A DNA stretch of 64,000 nt from contig OU452205.1 of the NCBI GenBank assembly GCA_911728435.2, positions 12,344,260 through 12,408,259 on the forward strand. The letters run 5' to 3'. Source of the DNA: Apoderus coryli (Eukaryota; Arthropoda; Insecta; Coleoptera; Attelabidae). Positions 24,487 to 64,000 of this stretch are shown one piece after another. Under the pieces are notes generated by a model. The model was not told where the DNA came from, searched no databases, and saw only the letters and a list, made by a program, of their open reading frames with translations. The position numbers were made by a program, and so were the translations under genes. Position 1 is the stretch's first letter, and each line of letters opens with the position of its first letter.

Positions 24487-25486
24487 TAGGAACACTGCCT
24501 TCTTTAGACAATCCATGAACAGACAATGGCAACACCGCAATAAGGTTAGTAAACCAGCCTCTGTACATCGGCTGGTGAGCGGTCGCAACGAAAATATTTG
24601 GAAACTATTTTGTAACATTAAATTCTAAATTTTAATATTTCATAATATTCCATGTATTAGAAACATTAATTTTACTTAGATTTAACAAAGATCTTCGAAA
24701 CTTTCAATTAAATTTTATTTTTGAACGTTCGATTTGTTGACATTTTCGTTCTTCGGGTAATTTTTTAGAGAATGGATTCGCTTGGGGTTTAAGTTTAGGT
24801 TTATATGGAAGTTTTGTTAAAGTTCGATCCGGTTGAAGGTAATTATCCTCCCGCAGAATTTGGCTTTCAGGAAAGTGATTCCAACACACAACCGCGATCT
24901 TTGACAGGTTAAAATTAGATCTACGAATAGCCTGTAACCATTTCTATTTAAATTATCATCTTTGGGAAATAGAAAAACTGTAATTAGTTTGCCATTTGGC
25001 ACATGTTTTAATAGGTACGCTATTATGATTGGATTTACATCCAGCTTTACAGCACGCTAAAGGCATATTAAAATCGACTAAGAACCACAAATCAGAAATA
25101 AAACAAGCAGGTACATACCTAAAAATCCAGCTGAATTTATTAATAATAACTAGTGTTAAATATACATACAAATTCTAGTACCAAAGATACCTTTCTACCG
25201 ATTAGTTATACAACAAACACTATGTCGTGCAGGTACCAGAGTGATAAACTAAGCACGTTACTTGATTAACAAACCGTTTATCCGGTGTTGTAAATTACTC
25301 CAAATTTCCTCCAAATTTAACCTATTAGTTTCATTAAAAAAAAACTGTTTTAATTATGCTCAATAACCACTGATTTAATTAGACCGCGTGTTACAAATAT
25401 TCCAATGTAAACACAAACAATAGACTTGTATTCTACGTTGCCAAATTTACTTATTCATGGCTTGTCTAAAGAAGGCTGTGGTACAA
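24487..25486. repeat. Inverted repeats bounding about 1 kb downstream of Dyrk2
   Basis: 24487-24537 is repeated inverted at 25438-25486 (shared TTCATGG-TTGTCTAAAGAAGGC-GTG). The segment begins 230 bp after the Dyrk2 stop and may include its 3' UTR. No coding sequence is supported. Confidence 0.45.
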
Positions 25487-26135
25487 ACCGTTTTTTTTGT
25501 TATGCAGTTGGGGGCAGAAGTATGCAATTTAAATATTTCTTCTGTTCTTGTCACTTCCGATGCCTAAATAAATATGAAGTAGATTTGATATTAGGTATAT
25601 AATAAAATATGAACTTTGGAAATTTTGTCCTTAAAGAAAATTTAGACGATAAATTATACATATCGGAAAAATAGATTGTTGCCGCATGTAGTGGAGCAAT
25701 TATCCGTATCCAGATTTGAATATAACTACATGGTGATAAATAAAAAGCAAGACATAAATAATGAAAACCATTGTTTAATACTAATGTAAAAAAACTTAGA
25801 CTTTTCTTGGTTAACATAAAAACAAATAATGACATAAACTAACCGGTCGTAAATTTCAAAAAAACTTTGAACCTTGACATGGTTTCGACAATATTCTGAG
25901 AATATCTGTTCTGTTAACAAAAGACTCTTTATCAGTTTCTGAAAATCGCATCGTGTTATTACCCTTTTGTAAGAAAAACTCCGAAATAACCATCTGTAAT
26001 TACTGCGGAAATCTGCATTAACTGAAAATGAAAAGTGGTATAATATATTTTTGGAAATCACCTAAACGGCCTACTAAAAACTGAAAATAAGTAGTTATAA
26101 GTTAAAATCGTTTTTTTACATTTTATAATCAATCC

Positions 26136-26153
26136 TTCTGGAAAGTTCCAGAA
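26136..26153. promoter_or_regulatory. Perfect four-unit heat-shock element
   Basis: TTCtgGAAagTTCcaGAA: four alternating nGAAn units with exact 5-bp spacing, the consensus for trimeric HSF binding. No gene start could be placed next to it. The nearest minus-strand open frame (26061-25726) has no recognisable family. Confidence 0.45.
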
Positions 26154-28567
26154 ATACTATGGGCATGGAACAAATTAAGAGATTTTGATATAATAATCCA
26201 AGAAAATACGGTTTTTGTTTTTTTTATTTTTTCAGTTAGTCCTAAGTATGACAAAAGTCGAGGAAAATTGGTTTTTTGTTTAGACGAGTAGACAGCGCTA
26301 AAAGCTAATGTCGACTACTGAATTTATTCAGTGGCTTAACAGTTTCGAGCCAATTCATAGGACTATTTTGGTTTTACTAAAATTCGTCTTTATTTAAAAA
26401 TATTTTCATAATAACAAAGAACACGAATATTATGTATTATTTTATTCTGTGACAGCGTGTTTATTTTTTCTCATCAACTAGGTATATTAATTACACCTAC
26501 AAATTTTAAAATATGACAAAATGATTAATAAGATCTACAAGATCTACAAGATAACCTAATAAACGATATACAAAATTCATCCAAGACTCCGACTAACTTA
26601 GTAGGTTATTAGAGTATTTTAAGAATTACAACCGTGATATATAAATAGATTATTAAATAATAAAATAGCGGCAGAGGTTATTAGATTTGTGTTAAGTATA
26701 ATACTTATTATAGTGAACAGAATAGCTCAGAAAAATGTGGAGTTATCTAAATATTAAGGTTTCACCATGATACTAAAAATAGATTAAATTTGAGGTTTTC
26801 AAAATAAATGCTTACTACATCAAATAATTACAAACAGCTTTTTGAAAATTCAAATGCCTGTAGGTACCGACCCAACTTGTTTCTAAGGGATTAAGGTTTA
26901 AGGATTTCTGAGCTACTATCTGATGAATGTATTATATTAAGTATTGTTTTAAAAGAATTTTAATAAACTGTTATAAATCGATATAGAAAGGGCCAAACGA
27001 TCTCCATTTTGTGACCAATTTTTCCCGCTTATTGTAATTATAATTTATTGTAGAAATTATATTATTAATTAATGTGTGTTAATAAAATAGTTATTGTATG
27101 TTTTTAGAGAAAATTATTATAGAAATATTTAGATAATACATATAATTAAGGATTATCAATCAACGTGATATTTCGAATTTTCGTTTTAATATTACTAGTA
27201 TTTTATTATTTTATATTTTGTTTTATTGTTTTTTTTTTTTTGAATAATTTTGGTTCAATTTATAAAAATCTGTACCTATCTACAAGTTACTTATTAAATT
27301 AGAGAGCCATTTCTGAAACTTACATTGCATTGTGATAAATTAATTCAGAGTGCTCCTAAATACGGGATTGAATAAAAGACCGCTAGAACTCATAGAACTG
27401 TAATTTTTTGGAAAGCTCAGATGAACAAGATAACGTGTATCTAGTCGTCAGTAACAAATAATACGATTAAAAACGGTGAGTAAGTCTTATATTATCTTAC
27501 AATCAAAATGATTATAGGGACACTATCTCCGTGTGTTTAATTTATGGTATATTTTGGGAGAGAAATATGTATAAGTACCTTTATTTAATACGTTTTTATT
27601 TTGATTAATTCGTCGTCAACCTTCATAGGACGGGTATCTGGAGTAAAAGAAAAAACTGATGGTTAAATAGAAACAGAAATCGTAGTTTAGTGAAGAGTTT
27701 TTTTTTTAAATATTAATTGTTTATATTTTTTAATAATTTTTATTCAGTTAACAACAAAATAATGGAAACTTCGTTAATTGCCACTGAATGCACACCATTT
27801 GTTAAGAGTTTCCAGCAGCAGTTGATTGGTGCTGCTTCATGATGTTTTTATATGGTCAAGAAAAGTCACTTTATTAACCACTCGCCAAGCTCCCTAGGAA
27901 AATCTTGGCAGTACAACAATTACGACGATTAAAATTCTAATAAAAGGTGACAAAGATTAACCATCAAAACAATAAATTTTATATTTATGTGGCCCACATT
28001 CCTGGGACTGACTTGGAAGGTTTTTCAGATGCACTGCAGTGACATATTATTATTCGCATCGTAAATGCCTTTAACAATGTTTATGTATGTAATATAAGGG
28101 GACCCCGAATAGTATTTTTGTAAAATATTGGTCTCTTATCATGAAGGATGAAAATGAAAAATAATTTGGCTGATACCTATGTTTTTATTAATATTTAAGT
28201 ACTATTAGTCACCTATCTACCTATTCTAAGTAAAACATCAGTTATTATTTTTTTTATATAAGTAGACAATTATTTTGAATTATAGATACAAATTTTGCAT
28301 TATACCTATACTTAGTATTACGTAAGTTTTTTGATATTCCGTAAATAAAATCAGTGATACTAACGACAAATTGGTGGTGTTTTACTATTTATTATAGGAA
28401 TTACCTAATTGTAATAAAACATAATCATCATTCCTTATCTGCCAAAAATGTCCAGTTTTACTGAGTACAGTATTTGTTTAAAACTAATTGTGTTTAGTCG
28501 GTTAGTTTCCAATTTGAGCAGAGCAGAATAATGGTTAAGTTGATATGATACAGAGATAACCTATATA
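26154..28567. other. AT-rich intergenic stretch
   Basis: No exon, RNA gene or coding TE was recognised. It has long A/T runs (for example near 27225-27245) and small unremarkable open frames only. Confidence 0.35.
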
Positions 28568-28589
28568 TTGTTCTCTTTATCTATGAATG

Positions 28590-28925
28590 ATGACATTTAT
28601 TCTATTGCACCAGCGCATTTTAGTCGGATTGCTCGTGAGTTTTTAACAGGAACATACGGAAATCGCTGGATTGGCCGAGGTGGACCTCACGAATGGCCTG
28701 CACGATCCCCGGATTTTTTCATATTTTCATATATGGGGCCACGGGCCACCTGAAGTTCTTAGTTTACGCTACTCCGACGGAAAATGTGGTGGACCTATAA
28801 ATTGAATTGAATTATATTGCTGGGTGTAATTCGATTAGAAACTACCTTGGTATTTTTGAGAGAGTCCGCTAGTCAATGAAGAGATTCATGTATCCGAACT
28901 CTAGAGGTGATCACAGTTTTTGTAA
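28590..28925 (+). pseudogene. DDE transposase C-terminal fragment
   Basis: PAHFSRIAREFLTGTYGNRWIGRGGP-EWPARSPD (28610-28715), then a frameshift to the WGH-type end of the nuclease domain, and finally EVITVF-like residues near 28910. It matches the DDE_3/DUF4817-type transposases whose N-terminal parts occur at 8918, 16102 and 36340. The third catalytic Asp region is scrambled (PDFFIFSYMG). Confidence 0.6.
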
Positions 28926-29064
28926 TTTTTGTGTATATACCTATTAGGTATAAAAGTTAATTTATATATTTTTATCTTGCTTCGAAATGTTAATGTTATT
29001 TTTTAGTTGAATTATTTGCAAATATTCTTGGTATGTTGAAAAATGTTTATCTCATTTCATCAAG

Positions 29065-29104
29065 ATATGTTGCTTTGATCAAAGCTTTGATTAAAGCAAC
29101 ATAT
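29065..29104. repeat. 40-bp near-perfect palindrome
   Basis: ATATGTTGCTTTGATC-AAAGCTTT-GATTAAAGCAACATAT has a single mismatched pair. Function unknown. Confidence 0.6.
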
Positions 29105-29229
29105 GAAATAAATACAAGAGAGTTAAAAAGGTGTAGTTGCTCTCAAGACAAATCGAAATTAAATTCATCAGTGGCGTACATTTTTTTGTCAATAAGTTGT
29201 ATGAAGTTGTCCCCCTAACGCCACTGGAC

Positions 29230-29520
29230 TTGAATTTTGATCTAGTTAGGGCTATATAATCTCCCTGTTTCTAGCAACAACGCTGCCAAATTTCAAAGAA
29301 ATCGGTAAAATAATAATGAACTTATATACGAGTATGTATATATTGGAAACGCGCTAAAAAAATTTGAGATAAAGACTAAAGACGGATATAACCATTTTAA
29401 AGTACCGTGAGACGACTAAGATCATTTCCAGATTCTGTTTCGTTACTCATGTCATAATATGTTAGATTATATTATATTTTGCCGGAAAAGTTTTTTGGGT
29501 GACACAACAGTTTTTTTTTA
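29230..29520 (-). mobile_element. Fragment of the 54803-57130 element family
   Basis: GGATATAACCATTTTAAAGTACCGTGAGACGAC (29377-29409) and TTTTTTGGGTGACACAAC (29492-29509) are recognisable as inverted relatives of 56640-56690 and the right TIR at 57105-57120. Only a part of the element is present. Confidence 0.45.
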
Positions 29521-29943
29521 TAATATAATAATTTATTAGTTGTATCTGCGAATATTATTGCTTTATATAATTGGAAACTAAAAGGTATCTGCGTACTTTT
29601 CGTATGGAATTCTGTATATTATTAATTAATTGTTGGTACACCTACTTTGATTTATGTTTTTATATTATTATAGAGTGCGCATACGCTTTTCAAAGGATAT
29701 TTTAAATAAAACAAAATGCATACTGAAAACTGGTAGTCACGATTCGTAACAAATTATATAAACTTTTTGTCCTACTTAATTTGCACCTCTTAAGACGATA
29801 CGCCACTGTCACTGGTGAAACATGGCGGCAGACTATACTTCCAGTTCGCGCATCTGTCAAGTTCATCTCCCGCCTCTATATCTCTGGATGAAACGGGCGC
29901 CGCCATGTTCCTCCCTCGTTGTGCCAACTGTGGGAAAAATAAT

Positions 29944-30248
29944 ATGGTGGGATGTTTCGTGCAATAACCGAAAAAACGGAGGCAAGAAGGAATTTCATCG
30001 GTAAGTAATAATGTGAGCACAACCTAAAAATGCAATGTCGTTTATTCAATTCTAGGGGGATAGATAGTAAATTTGACAAAATACTAATTATTTCAACTGC
30101 TAAGGCTTGTGTATTGATATGAAATGAGGCAATTATACAAATTATACATTTTATAATTTTTTAGAATTCCAAAAGATGAAAATTTCCAACATGTATGGCT
30201 GACTACGTTGGGAATCCAGCCAGAGAATTGGATGTGGGAAACATTTAA
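29944..30248 (+). pseudogene. THAP-domain exon pair, broken
   Basis: Exon-like blocks 29944-30000 (followed by GTAAGT) and 30165-30248 (preceded by TTTTTTAG, followed by GTGAGT) join in frame. Together they read CNNRKNGGKKEFHR-IPKDEN then a Trp-rich stretch with VWLTTLGIQ, the pattern of the N-terminal zinc-coordinating THAP domain. The ATG frame (M-V-G-C-F-V) gives the first zinc Cys but is out of frame with the second (C-N-N), implying a small deletion at about 29960. No downstream C-x2-H / AVPTIF exon was found. It is either a dead gene fragment or exons of a P-element-like transposon. Confidence 0.5.
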
Positions 30249-31132
30249 GTGAGTGTGCACCAACCAGTTTAGAAGATTTTCTTATATTTTTGAAGGCGTA
30301 GGAGAAATTTGTTTGTCAAAGTATTTACTACAATTATCGAGTTGCAACTAAATACAGCGCACCTCATTCTAATTATCTAAAATAAAAACACTAACCCAGA
30401 ATAAATACGAAACACTACTATAAATTATAAAAAAAAATCACAAATATCAAAATACGGGCACAAAACAAGGAAATAATGCGTGTTATTGTACTTTTAAATG
30501 ACTTTTACTACGCACGGGCACGGAGGACGCCGCACCCTTTCACCTACTTGCGCACAACCGAGGCGATATGCTACCGAGAACCTAGAGAGTTATTGTACCA
30601 TGATATCAGCAGTTCGCACATCTGTCAAGCCTCAGGAAAATAATCTATTTTTCCTCCTCTCTCCTCTATATCTCTGATTCTAACAAGTCCCTAGCCGAGA
30701 ATTATTGGTTAATCTTTGTCACTAGTATGTTTGGTTGCCTAATATTCATAATTTTATTTTTGTTAATCTATTAGGTTTATTTTAAATGTTTAAGTTTGAG
30801 ACAAGCTGATCCATTTGAATATGGGATTTATAAATTTAAACCGAACTATGATCTATGTAGTATTTGTCACAAAAGAATTTACAATTCCTTTAAATTCTTA
30901 GTTTGCGCATGTTCCATAACATTAAACTCGCTCTTCCCTATCGCTAAATAACCTAAAAAAATAAAATGTGCCGAAATAAGAAATAACATTTTCTGTCTCT
31001 TTATCTAACACAAACTAGATAAGTTCGTGTTGTGCAGCACCAGTACCAGTTTTAGTTACTGAATAGAATTACTCTTGTTAGTGGTCACAAAAGCTTAAAT
31101 TTTCTTAATTATAAAACGTAACATTCTTAATT
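30249..31132. other. Ahcy upstream region
   Basis: 30500-30600 is relatively GC-rich. A segment at 30606-30677 (GTTCGCACATCTGTCAAG ... CCTCTATATCTCT) repeats sequence at 29849-29888 just upstream of the THAP exon, so one of them was duplicated. The Ahcy promoter should lie within about 31000-31130, but no clear TATA box or initiator can be singled out. Confidence 0.35.
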
Positions 31133-38989
<7,857 letters not shown>

Positions 38990-39116
38990 TAATTATATGT
39001 ACTTGAATTTTTGCTGTTAATACGTGTTAATAAGTCTAACCTGAATCTGTACTACTATTATTATAAGAATAACAACTTTGTAAAAGAACCTTATTTCTAA
39101 AGCATTTTTATATGTC

Positions 39117-39138
39117 AAAATAAAGATAGAACAATAAA
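39117..39138 (+). terminator. Ahcy polyadenylation signals
   Basis: Two AATAAA hexamers (39119-39124 and about 39132-39137) lie 130-148 bp after the Ahcy stop, the expected 3'-end position. Confidence 0.6.
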
Positions 39139-39139
39139 A

Positions 39140-40750
39140 AAATGAGTTTTAATAATCAAATATAAAATCTATTAAAATTTTACAATATCGGACTTAGTGG
39201 ATAATATGTTGGTATCGGACTTAGTGGTGCTTATCAGATCTATAAAGCTTTGTGTGTGGCGCGACTCGTAGACCCTGTTTTTTACAGTTCCATGTAATGA
39301 AAGAATTGAAGAGGAATGAAAGATTACCCAAGTTTGAAAACATATGAGTCCAGGGAAATTGTCGATTGTCCCAGAAAAATCCAAATATGATGATATTTTC
39401 AGCCAAAAATCGCACTCGAACCCGTGGTAAGTTTTGCTCTATAGGGATGGTGCCACAATGAATAGACAAGTGTTGAGGGAAAGAGATGTAAATTCTGGGG
39501 TGCCGCAAAGTTCAATTCTATATTTGATATATCTGATTGTAGCGATATTGAGAGATTATATTAATATGATATATCGAAAGGTCAGCTTTTGTTAAAGTAC
39601 ATACCTAAAAATTGTGTCATATATTTGCCCTAAGAGGCTTGATTTATATTATCCGGTACTAACAGTAGAGAAAAATCTTTGTAGGTTGTACACACAATGC
39701 TCTCAAATGCTAAAATAAGTTCATACAACGCCTTTTAGACAATCATTTTTTTTTATTTTTACACCCTTGAAAATTACCTACTTAATCTCAGGAAGGTTCG
39801 AAAAAGAATACGTCACACAAACAAACTAATTTAGTTTAATGATTATTATTAAACTGAAAACAAAAACAATCGAAAACGAATGACAACTAATACTATCTAA
39901 TTAAGTTTCAACTACTTACAGTTCTGAGTTAACCCCGCACAAAGATATTGTCCCCAATGTCTATTCTTCGGTGGCCACCAAGCTTTTAGTTGGTTTATAT
40001 TGCCCCAACAACACTCAATATGTGGTATGGTACGGAAAAACCCACAATCCGAATATTCTTTGACGGTTATACCGCGTTCCTTTCGGCGTCTCTTTTAGAG
40101 AAGCCGCAATATTTGCAGCTGTTATTCCTATCCGCGCACTTCCACAACACCACTTTTGTTTAACCTTATTCTAAAAATGCACCACTTACACCTAAATAAC
40201 AAAATATTTGAACTTACTTGCTAATTATACCTAATTTAAAATAAAATATATTTACAATAGGGTTTGGCCTGTTACACCCTTCACTTATGCCCTGAGTACC
40301 AAAATGTAATCATTTCATCGCCATGTCCATTACTATTTTTTACCAAATTTGGTTTGAACCGTTTTTAGTAATCGTGTCTACGAACTGAAGAATGACAGAC
40401 ATTTTTTAAAAAAAACGTCTAAAATGACCCAAAACAGGTATTTTCATTGAAAATATTGCTATTTCATATATATGGTATTAATAACACAAAATTGTACAAT
40501 TTTCAAACAATTTAATAATGAATAAATGCTACAAAGTAACAACAATTCTCAAGTTAAAAAATTACTACGTATTGTATATTTCATTAAAGATGTGCCAACA
40601 CAATATAACAGTGCTAATTCCAAAAAAAGTCTAGGATGCACACTTAAAAAATTACAAATCAATCCTGACTAGTCAAATGACACTTAAAAATTACAGAATA
40701 ACAATTTTTAAGAATATGTTTTTAAATACTGCTGTCAAATTAATAGTCCT
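39140..40750. other. Convergent intergenic region, Ahcy to Drp1
   Basis: Mostly AT-rich. At 39478-39570 a tiny LINE RT remnant reads VNSGVPQSSILYLIYLI on the plus strand. A GC-richer block at 39950-40150 has a minus-strand peptide (around ETPKGTRYNRQRIFG) that is not recognised. Two copies of TATCGGACTTAGTGG (39186 and 39213) form a short direct repeat. Confidence 0.4.
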
Positions 40751-61989
<21,239 letters not shown>

Positions 61990-62370
61990 TGGTTATTTGC
62001 GTTTATAATAAATAACACCTCTTGTCTAATACAATCGATAAAAGAAACAAAAACCTTAAATTTATTTGAAACCAATGAGTTGCTATTCGGTTTAGTTAAT
62101 ACATGTTAAAACTTATTACATTAAAAACTACACTAATGTAAACCTCAAATAAGCAGATTAATTCAGAAAATAAGCGTTCCAGTTTTAATCTTGTACCTGT
62201 ACAATTAGTTTTTTCATGTAGTTAAATAACAGAATAACAATAAAATTCTTCACAGAAGCAGTTTTCCTTTATAAATATGCTTATAATAACTTTTTCATGT
62301 CATGTGTGTCATGTACCTATAGTCAATCATATGTCAAGCAAGAAATTTCGATTGTAACGAAAAAATTAGA

Positions 62371-62387
62371 CTATCGATAATCGATAG
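62371..62387. promoter_or_regulatory. DRE-like palindrome upstream of Drp1
   Basis: CTATCGATAATCGATAG is a perfect palindrome about a central A and contains TATCGATA, the DREF-binding DRE of fly housekeeping promoters. It lies about 385 bp upstream of the Drp1 ATG; another ATCGATA is at about 62034-62040. The role is inferred by analogy with Drosophila. Confidence 0.4.
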
Positions 62388-62579
62388 TTCAAATTAATAC
62401 AAAAAAATTATCCTCAAAGCGAAACATCAACAAATTTCACTCTCCAGCCTGTTACGCACGTTGCTTTAAAAAATATTTCATTTAAGAGAGAAATTAAAAA
62501 TTAACCTCAAACTCAAAATATAAAACAGATAGATAATTTTGACAGTTTACGTTCGTTTTATAATAAAATGCCTAATTTA

Positions 62580-62632
62580 TCTTTAAAGACAATGCCTAAA
62601 CCATTGTCTTTAAAAAGACAATGCCTAAACCT
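62580..62632. repeat. Short hairpin plus direct repeat
   Basis: TTTAAAGACAATG and CATTGTCTTTAAA are a perfect 13-bp inverted pair (62582-62614). AAAGACAATGCCTAAACC is then repeated directly. It looks like a replication-slippage product. Confidence 0.6.
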
Positions 62633-62691
62633 AGATCGAATACATGATACAATAACAACTAAGTATTTGCACCGGTTACACTTAGCGGTAA

Positions 62692-62749
62692 GTGGAACTT
62701 CAGTTAGACGTATTACAATGTAAATACGTCAAAGTTAAGTTCCACTTTT
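62692..62749. repeat. Imperfect hairpin
   Basis: AAGTGGAACTTCAGTTAGACGTATT pairs with AATACGTCAAAGTTAAGTTCCACTT over about 25 positions with a few mismatches; the loop is about 8 bp. Confidence 0.5.
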
Positions 62750-62904
62750 AGGTATACTGCGTTCTTGCCCAGCTATAGCTAGAACTAGATTCGCAACGCA
62801 ATATTTCGTGAAGTAACCCTTCTACGAGCGACTCTAAAAGATAGCTCACTCAGCAAAATAATCGACTTCGTTAAGAAGATTGAGCTGTTGGGTGAAATAT
62901 GAAT

Positions 62905-63050
62905 AGGTATGAGCCGCAATAGACCCTCGGTGGTCGCAGTGGAGGGTCCGGTGCATACCCCCTCATCTTGAACCTACCTAGTTTAGGATCAAGAATGACG
63001 GGGAAAGTCATCGGTAAGGAAAAAGCACTGATCCGTGTCGCTCAATAATA
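62905..63050 (+). ncRNA. GC-rich structured segment, unknown
   Basis: GGTATG (62907-62912) pairs with CATACC, and inside it GACCCTC pairs exactly with GAGGGTC, giving 6 + 7 bp helices with internal loops. The following sequence (TTTAGGATCAAGAATGACGGG ... GCACTGATCCG-GTCGCTCAATA, 62980-63049) is repeated in degenerate form at 63616-63685. No known RNA family was recognised. It could be a TE rather than an RNA gene. Confidence 0.25.
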
Positions 63051-63091
63051 GGCGTTGGTCGAGGATGTTCTGATTGGGAAAGTGCGTATAC

Positions 63092-63543
63092 TAGGGTTAT
63101 TCTTTCGTAGTGAGTGATCTGAACAAGTGAATGTGATTAAACTGAATGTGATTATACTGAACTGAATATTTGGCGAAACCGAAAGATCATCATTTTTGTG
63201 AATGTCTTTCACATAACCTCGAAAACTTGTGAAAACAACCAAATCTGCTCTGAAAACTGGAAAATTATTTCCTCCATGATATTATTATCCATGTTTTAAA
63301 CTTTTACAATTTATTGGTTTGATTCGAAATCATATTCCAATTACTATATATTCAATACTTTTAGAGGTTAACTGTTAACTGAACGAACTAACCGGTACCC
63401 AGAGGTTGATCAGTAAGCGGCAAGGGGGTAGGAATTTTAATCAGTTTGGTAGAAGTGACCGATGTTGAAAGAATACGCACAATCGTGAATGAACTGACAA
63501 TTTTCAGATTGTTCACTTAGTTCAGTACGAAAGAATAACCCTA
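63092..63543. mobile_element. MITE with TIR TAGGGTTATTCTTTCGTA
   Basis: The left TIR at 63092 recurs inverted ending 63543, with arms matching over about 40 bp (TGAACAA-TGAA shared). No ORF. It splits the 62980 / 63616 repeat pair, so it may have inserted into an existing repeat. Confidence 0.65.
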
Positions 63544-64000
63544 CTGTTAGTCGTATTCAACGTCTACGTTTAAACGGTGGTGTTTTATTTATAATAATTA
63601 TCCAGAGTTGTATTAGTTTAGGATGAACACAAGACCGGGAAAATCATCGGTAAGCGAATAGCACTGATCTGAGGCGCTCAATATTATTGTTATTGAATTG
63701 ATTTTTAAACATATATGGTATCTTATTATAATCTGGCAACGTTGCAACAGTGCTAGTCGCCTCTATTTTCTACGCAAAGTTCACGCTATTTCAGGTTCAG
63801 GTAATCTTGGTGAATACATGTAGACAACTATGGTCTGACCGCGCCGCTGCGCAATCAGACGAATTTTGGGAGTTCAGATTGTAATGTGTTGCCAGGTTTA
63901 AAACACACATATTATGTGAAACGGTTAAATATATGGCGCTTAATTTTGGCCGTTAAATTTAAATGCTACTCTATGTTATCACCTATTTGTTATATTTAGG

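Noticed and set aside
24380..24628. Plus-strand 82-codon frame downstream of Dyrk2
   Set aside because: Lies across an inverted repeat arm shared with 25438-25486; no domain; more likely 3' UTR or TE.
25551..26061. Two overlapping minus-strand open frames as a gene behind the heat-shock element
   Set aside because: Low-complexity F/Y/I-rich peptides from AT-rich DNA, no family resemblance, and overlapping frames.
30830..30900. C-x2-C-H peptide (DLCSICHK) as the missing THAP second half
   Set aside because: Spacing and residues do not fit the C-x2-H plus AVPTIF pattern and there is no acceptor site in phase.
40020..40160. Minus-strand peptide with ETPKGTRYNRQRIFG as a conserved exon
   Set aside because: Not recognised, no splice sites in frame, surrounded by non-coding sequence.

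Overview
This is an AT-rich animal genomic window. It carries three multi-exon, intron-containing housekeeping genes and is otherwise filled with transposable-element (TE) debris. Protein similarity (a DYRK2/smi35A-type kinase, an arthropod-like adenosylhomocysteinase, a Drp1 dynamin) and the TE spectrum (mariner, Jockey/CR1-like LINEs, DDE/DUF4817-type transposons, hairpin MITEs) point to an insect. The order cannot be fixed from the sequence alone.

Layout. 1-11790: LINE pieces on the minus strand and a run of inverted-repeat (hairpin) elements. 11791-24254 (+): the 3' five exons of a DYRK2-like kinase, the first separated from the second by an 8.5 kb intron full of TEs. 24255-31132: intergenic, with a perfect heat-shock-element array, transposase debris and a broken THAP-domain exon pair. 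31133-38989 (+): complete 5-exon Ahcy gene, 435 aa, whose fourth intron needs a GC-AG splice. 39140-40750: short intergenic stretch. 40751-61989 (-): complete 12-exon Drp1 gene, 746 aa, convergent with Ahcy, introns loaded with TEs (nested mariner, Harbinger-like element, ribozyme elements). 61990-64000: Drp1 upstream region with a DRE-like palindrome, a structured GC-rich hairpin and a MITE.

The three genes are unrelated in pathway: SAM-cycle hydrolysis (Ahcy), mitochondrial/peroxisomal fission (Drp1) and a dual-specificity kinase (Dyrk2). Nothing suggests co-regulation.

The most interesting signal is a scattered set of hammerhead-ribozyme motifs (CUGANGA, stem II, GAAAC, palindromic stem III, NUH, stem I), at least nine sites on both strands. 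The best are an identical divergent pair inside a 211-bp inverted repeat at 49354-50172, a structure expected of Penelope-like element terminal repeats or retrozymes. A second hairpin (60062-60292) also carries a divergent pair. Four or more single copies share a stem III ACATGT and most share a common 3' tail. Other items worth a look are the Ahcy GC-AG intron almost filled by a MITE, a 306-bp tandem array with a perfect palindrome inside a terminal-inverted-repeat transposon, a nearly intact DD34D mariner, a possible cassette exon in the Drp1 variable domain, and an intact LINE reverse-transcriptase frame running off the left edge.
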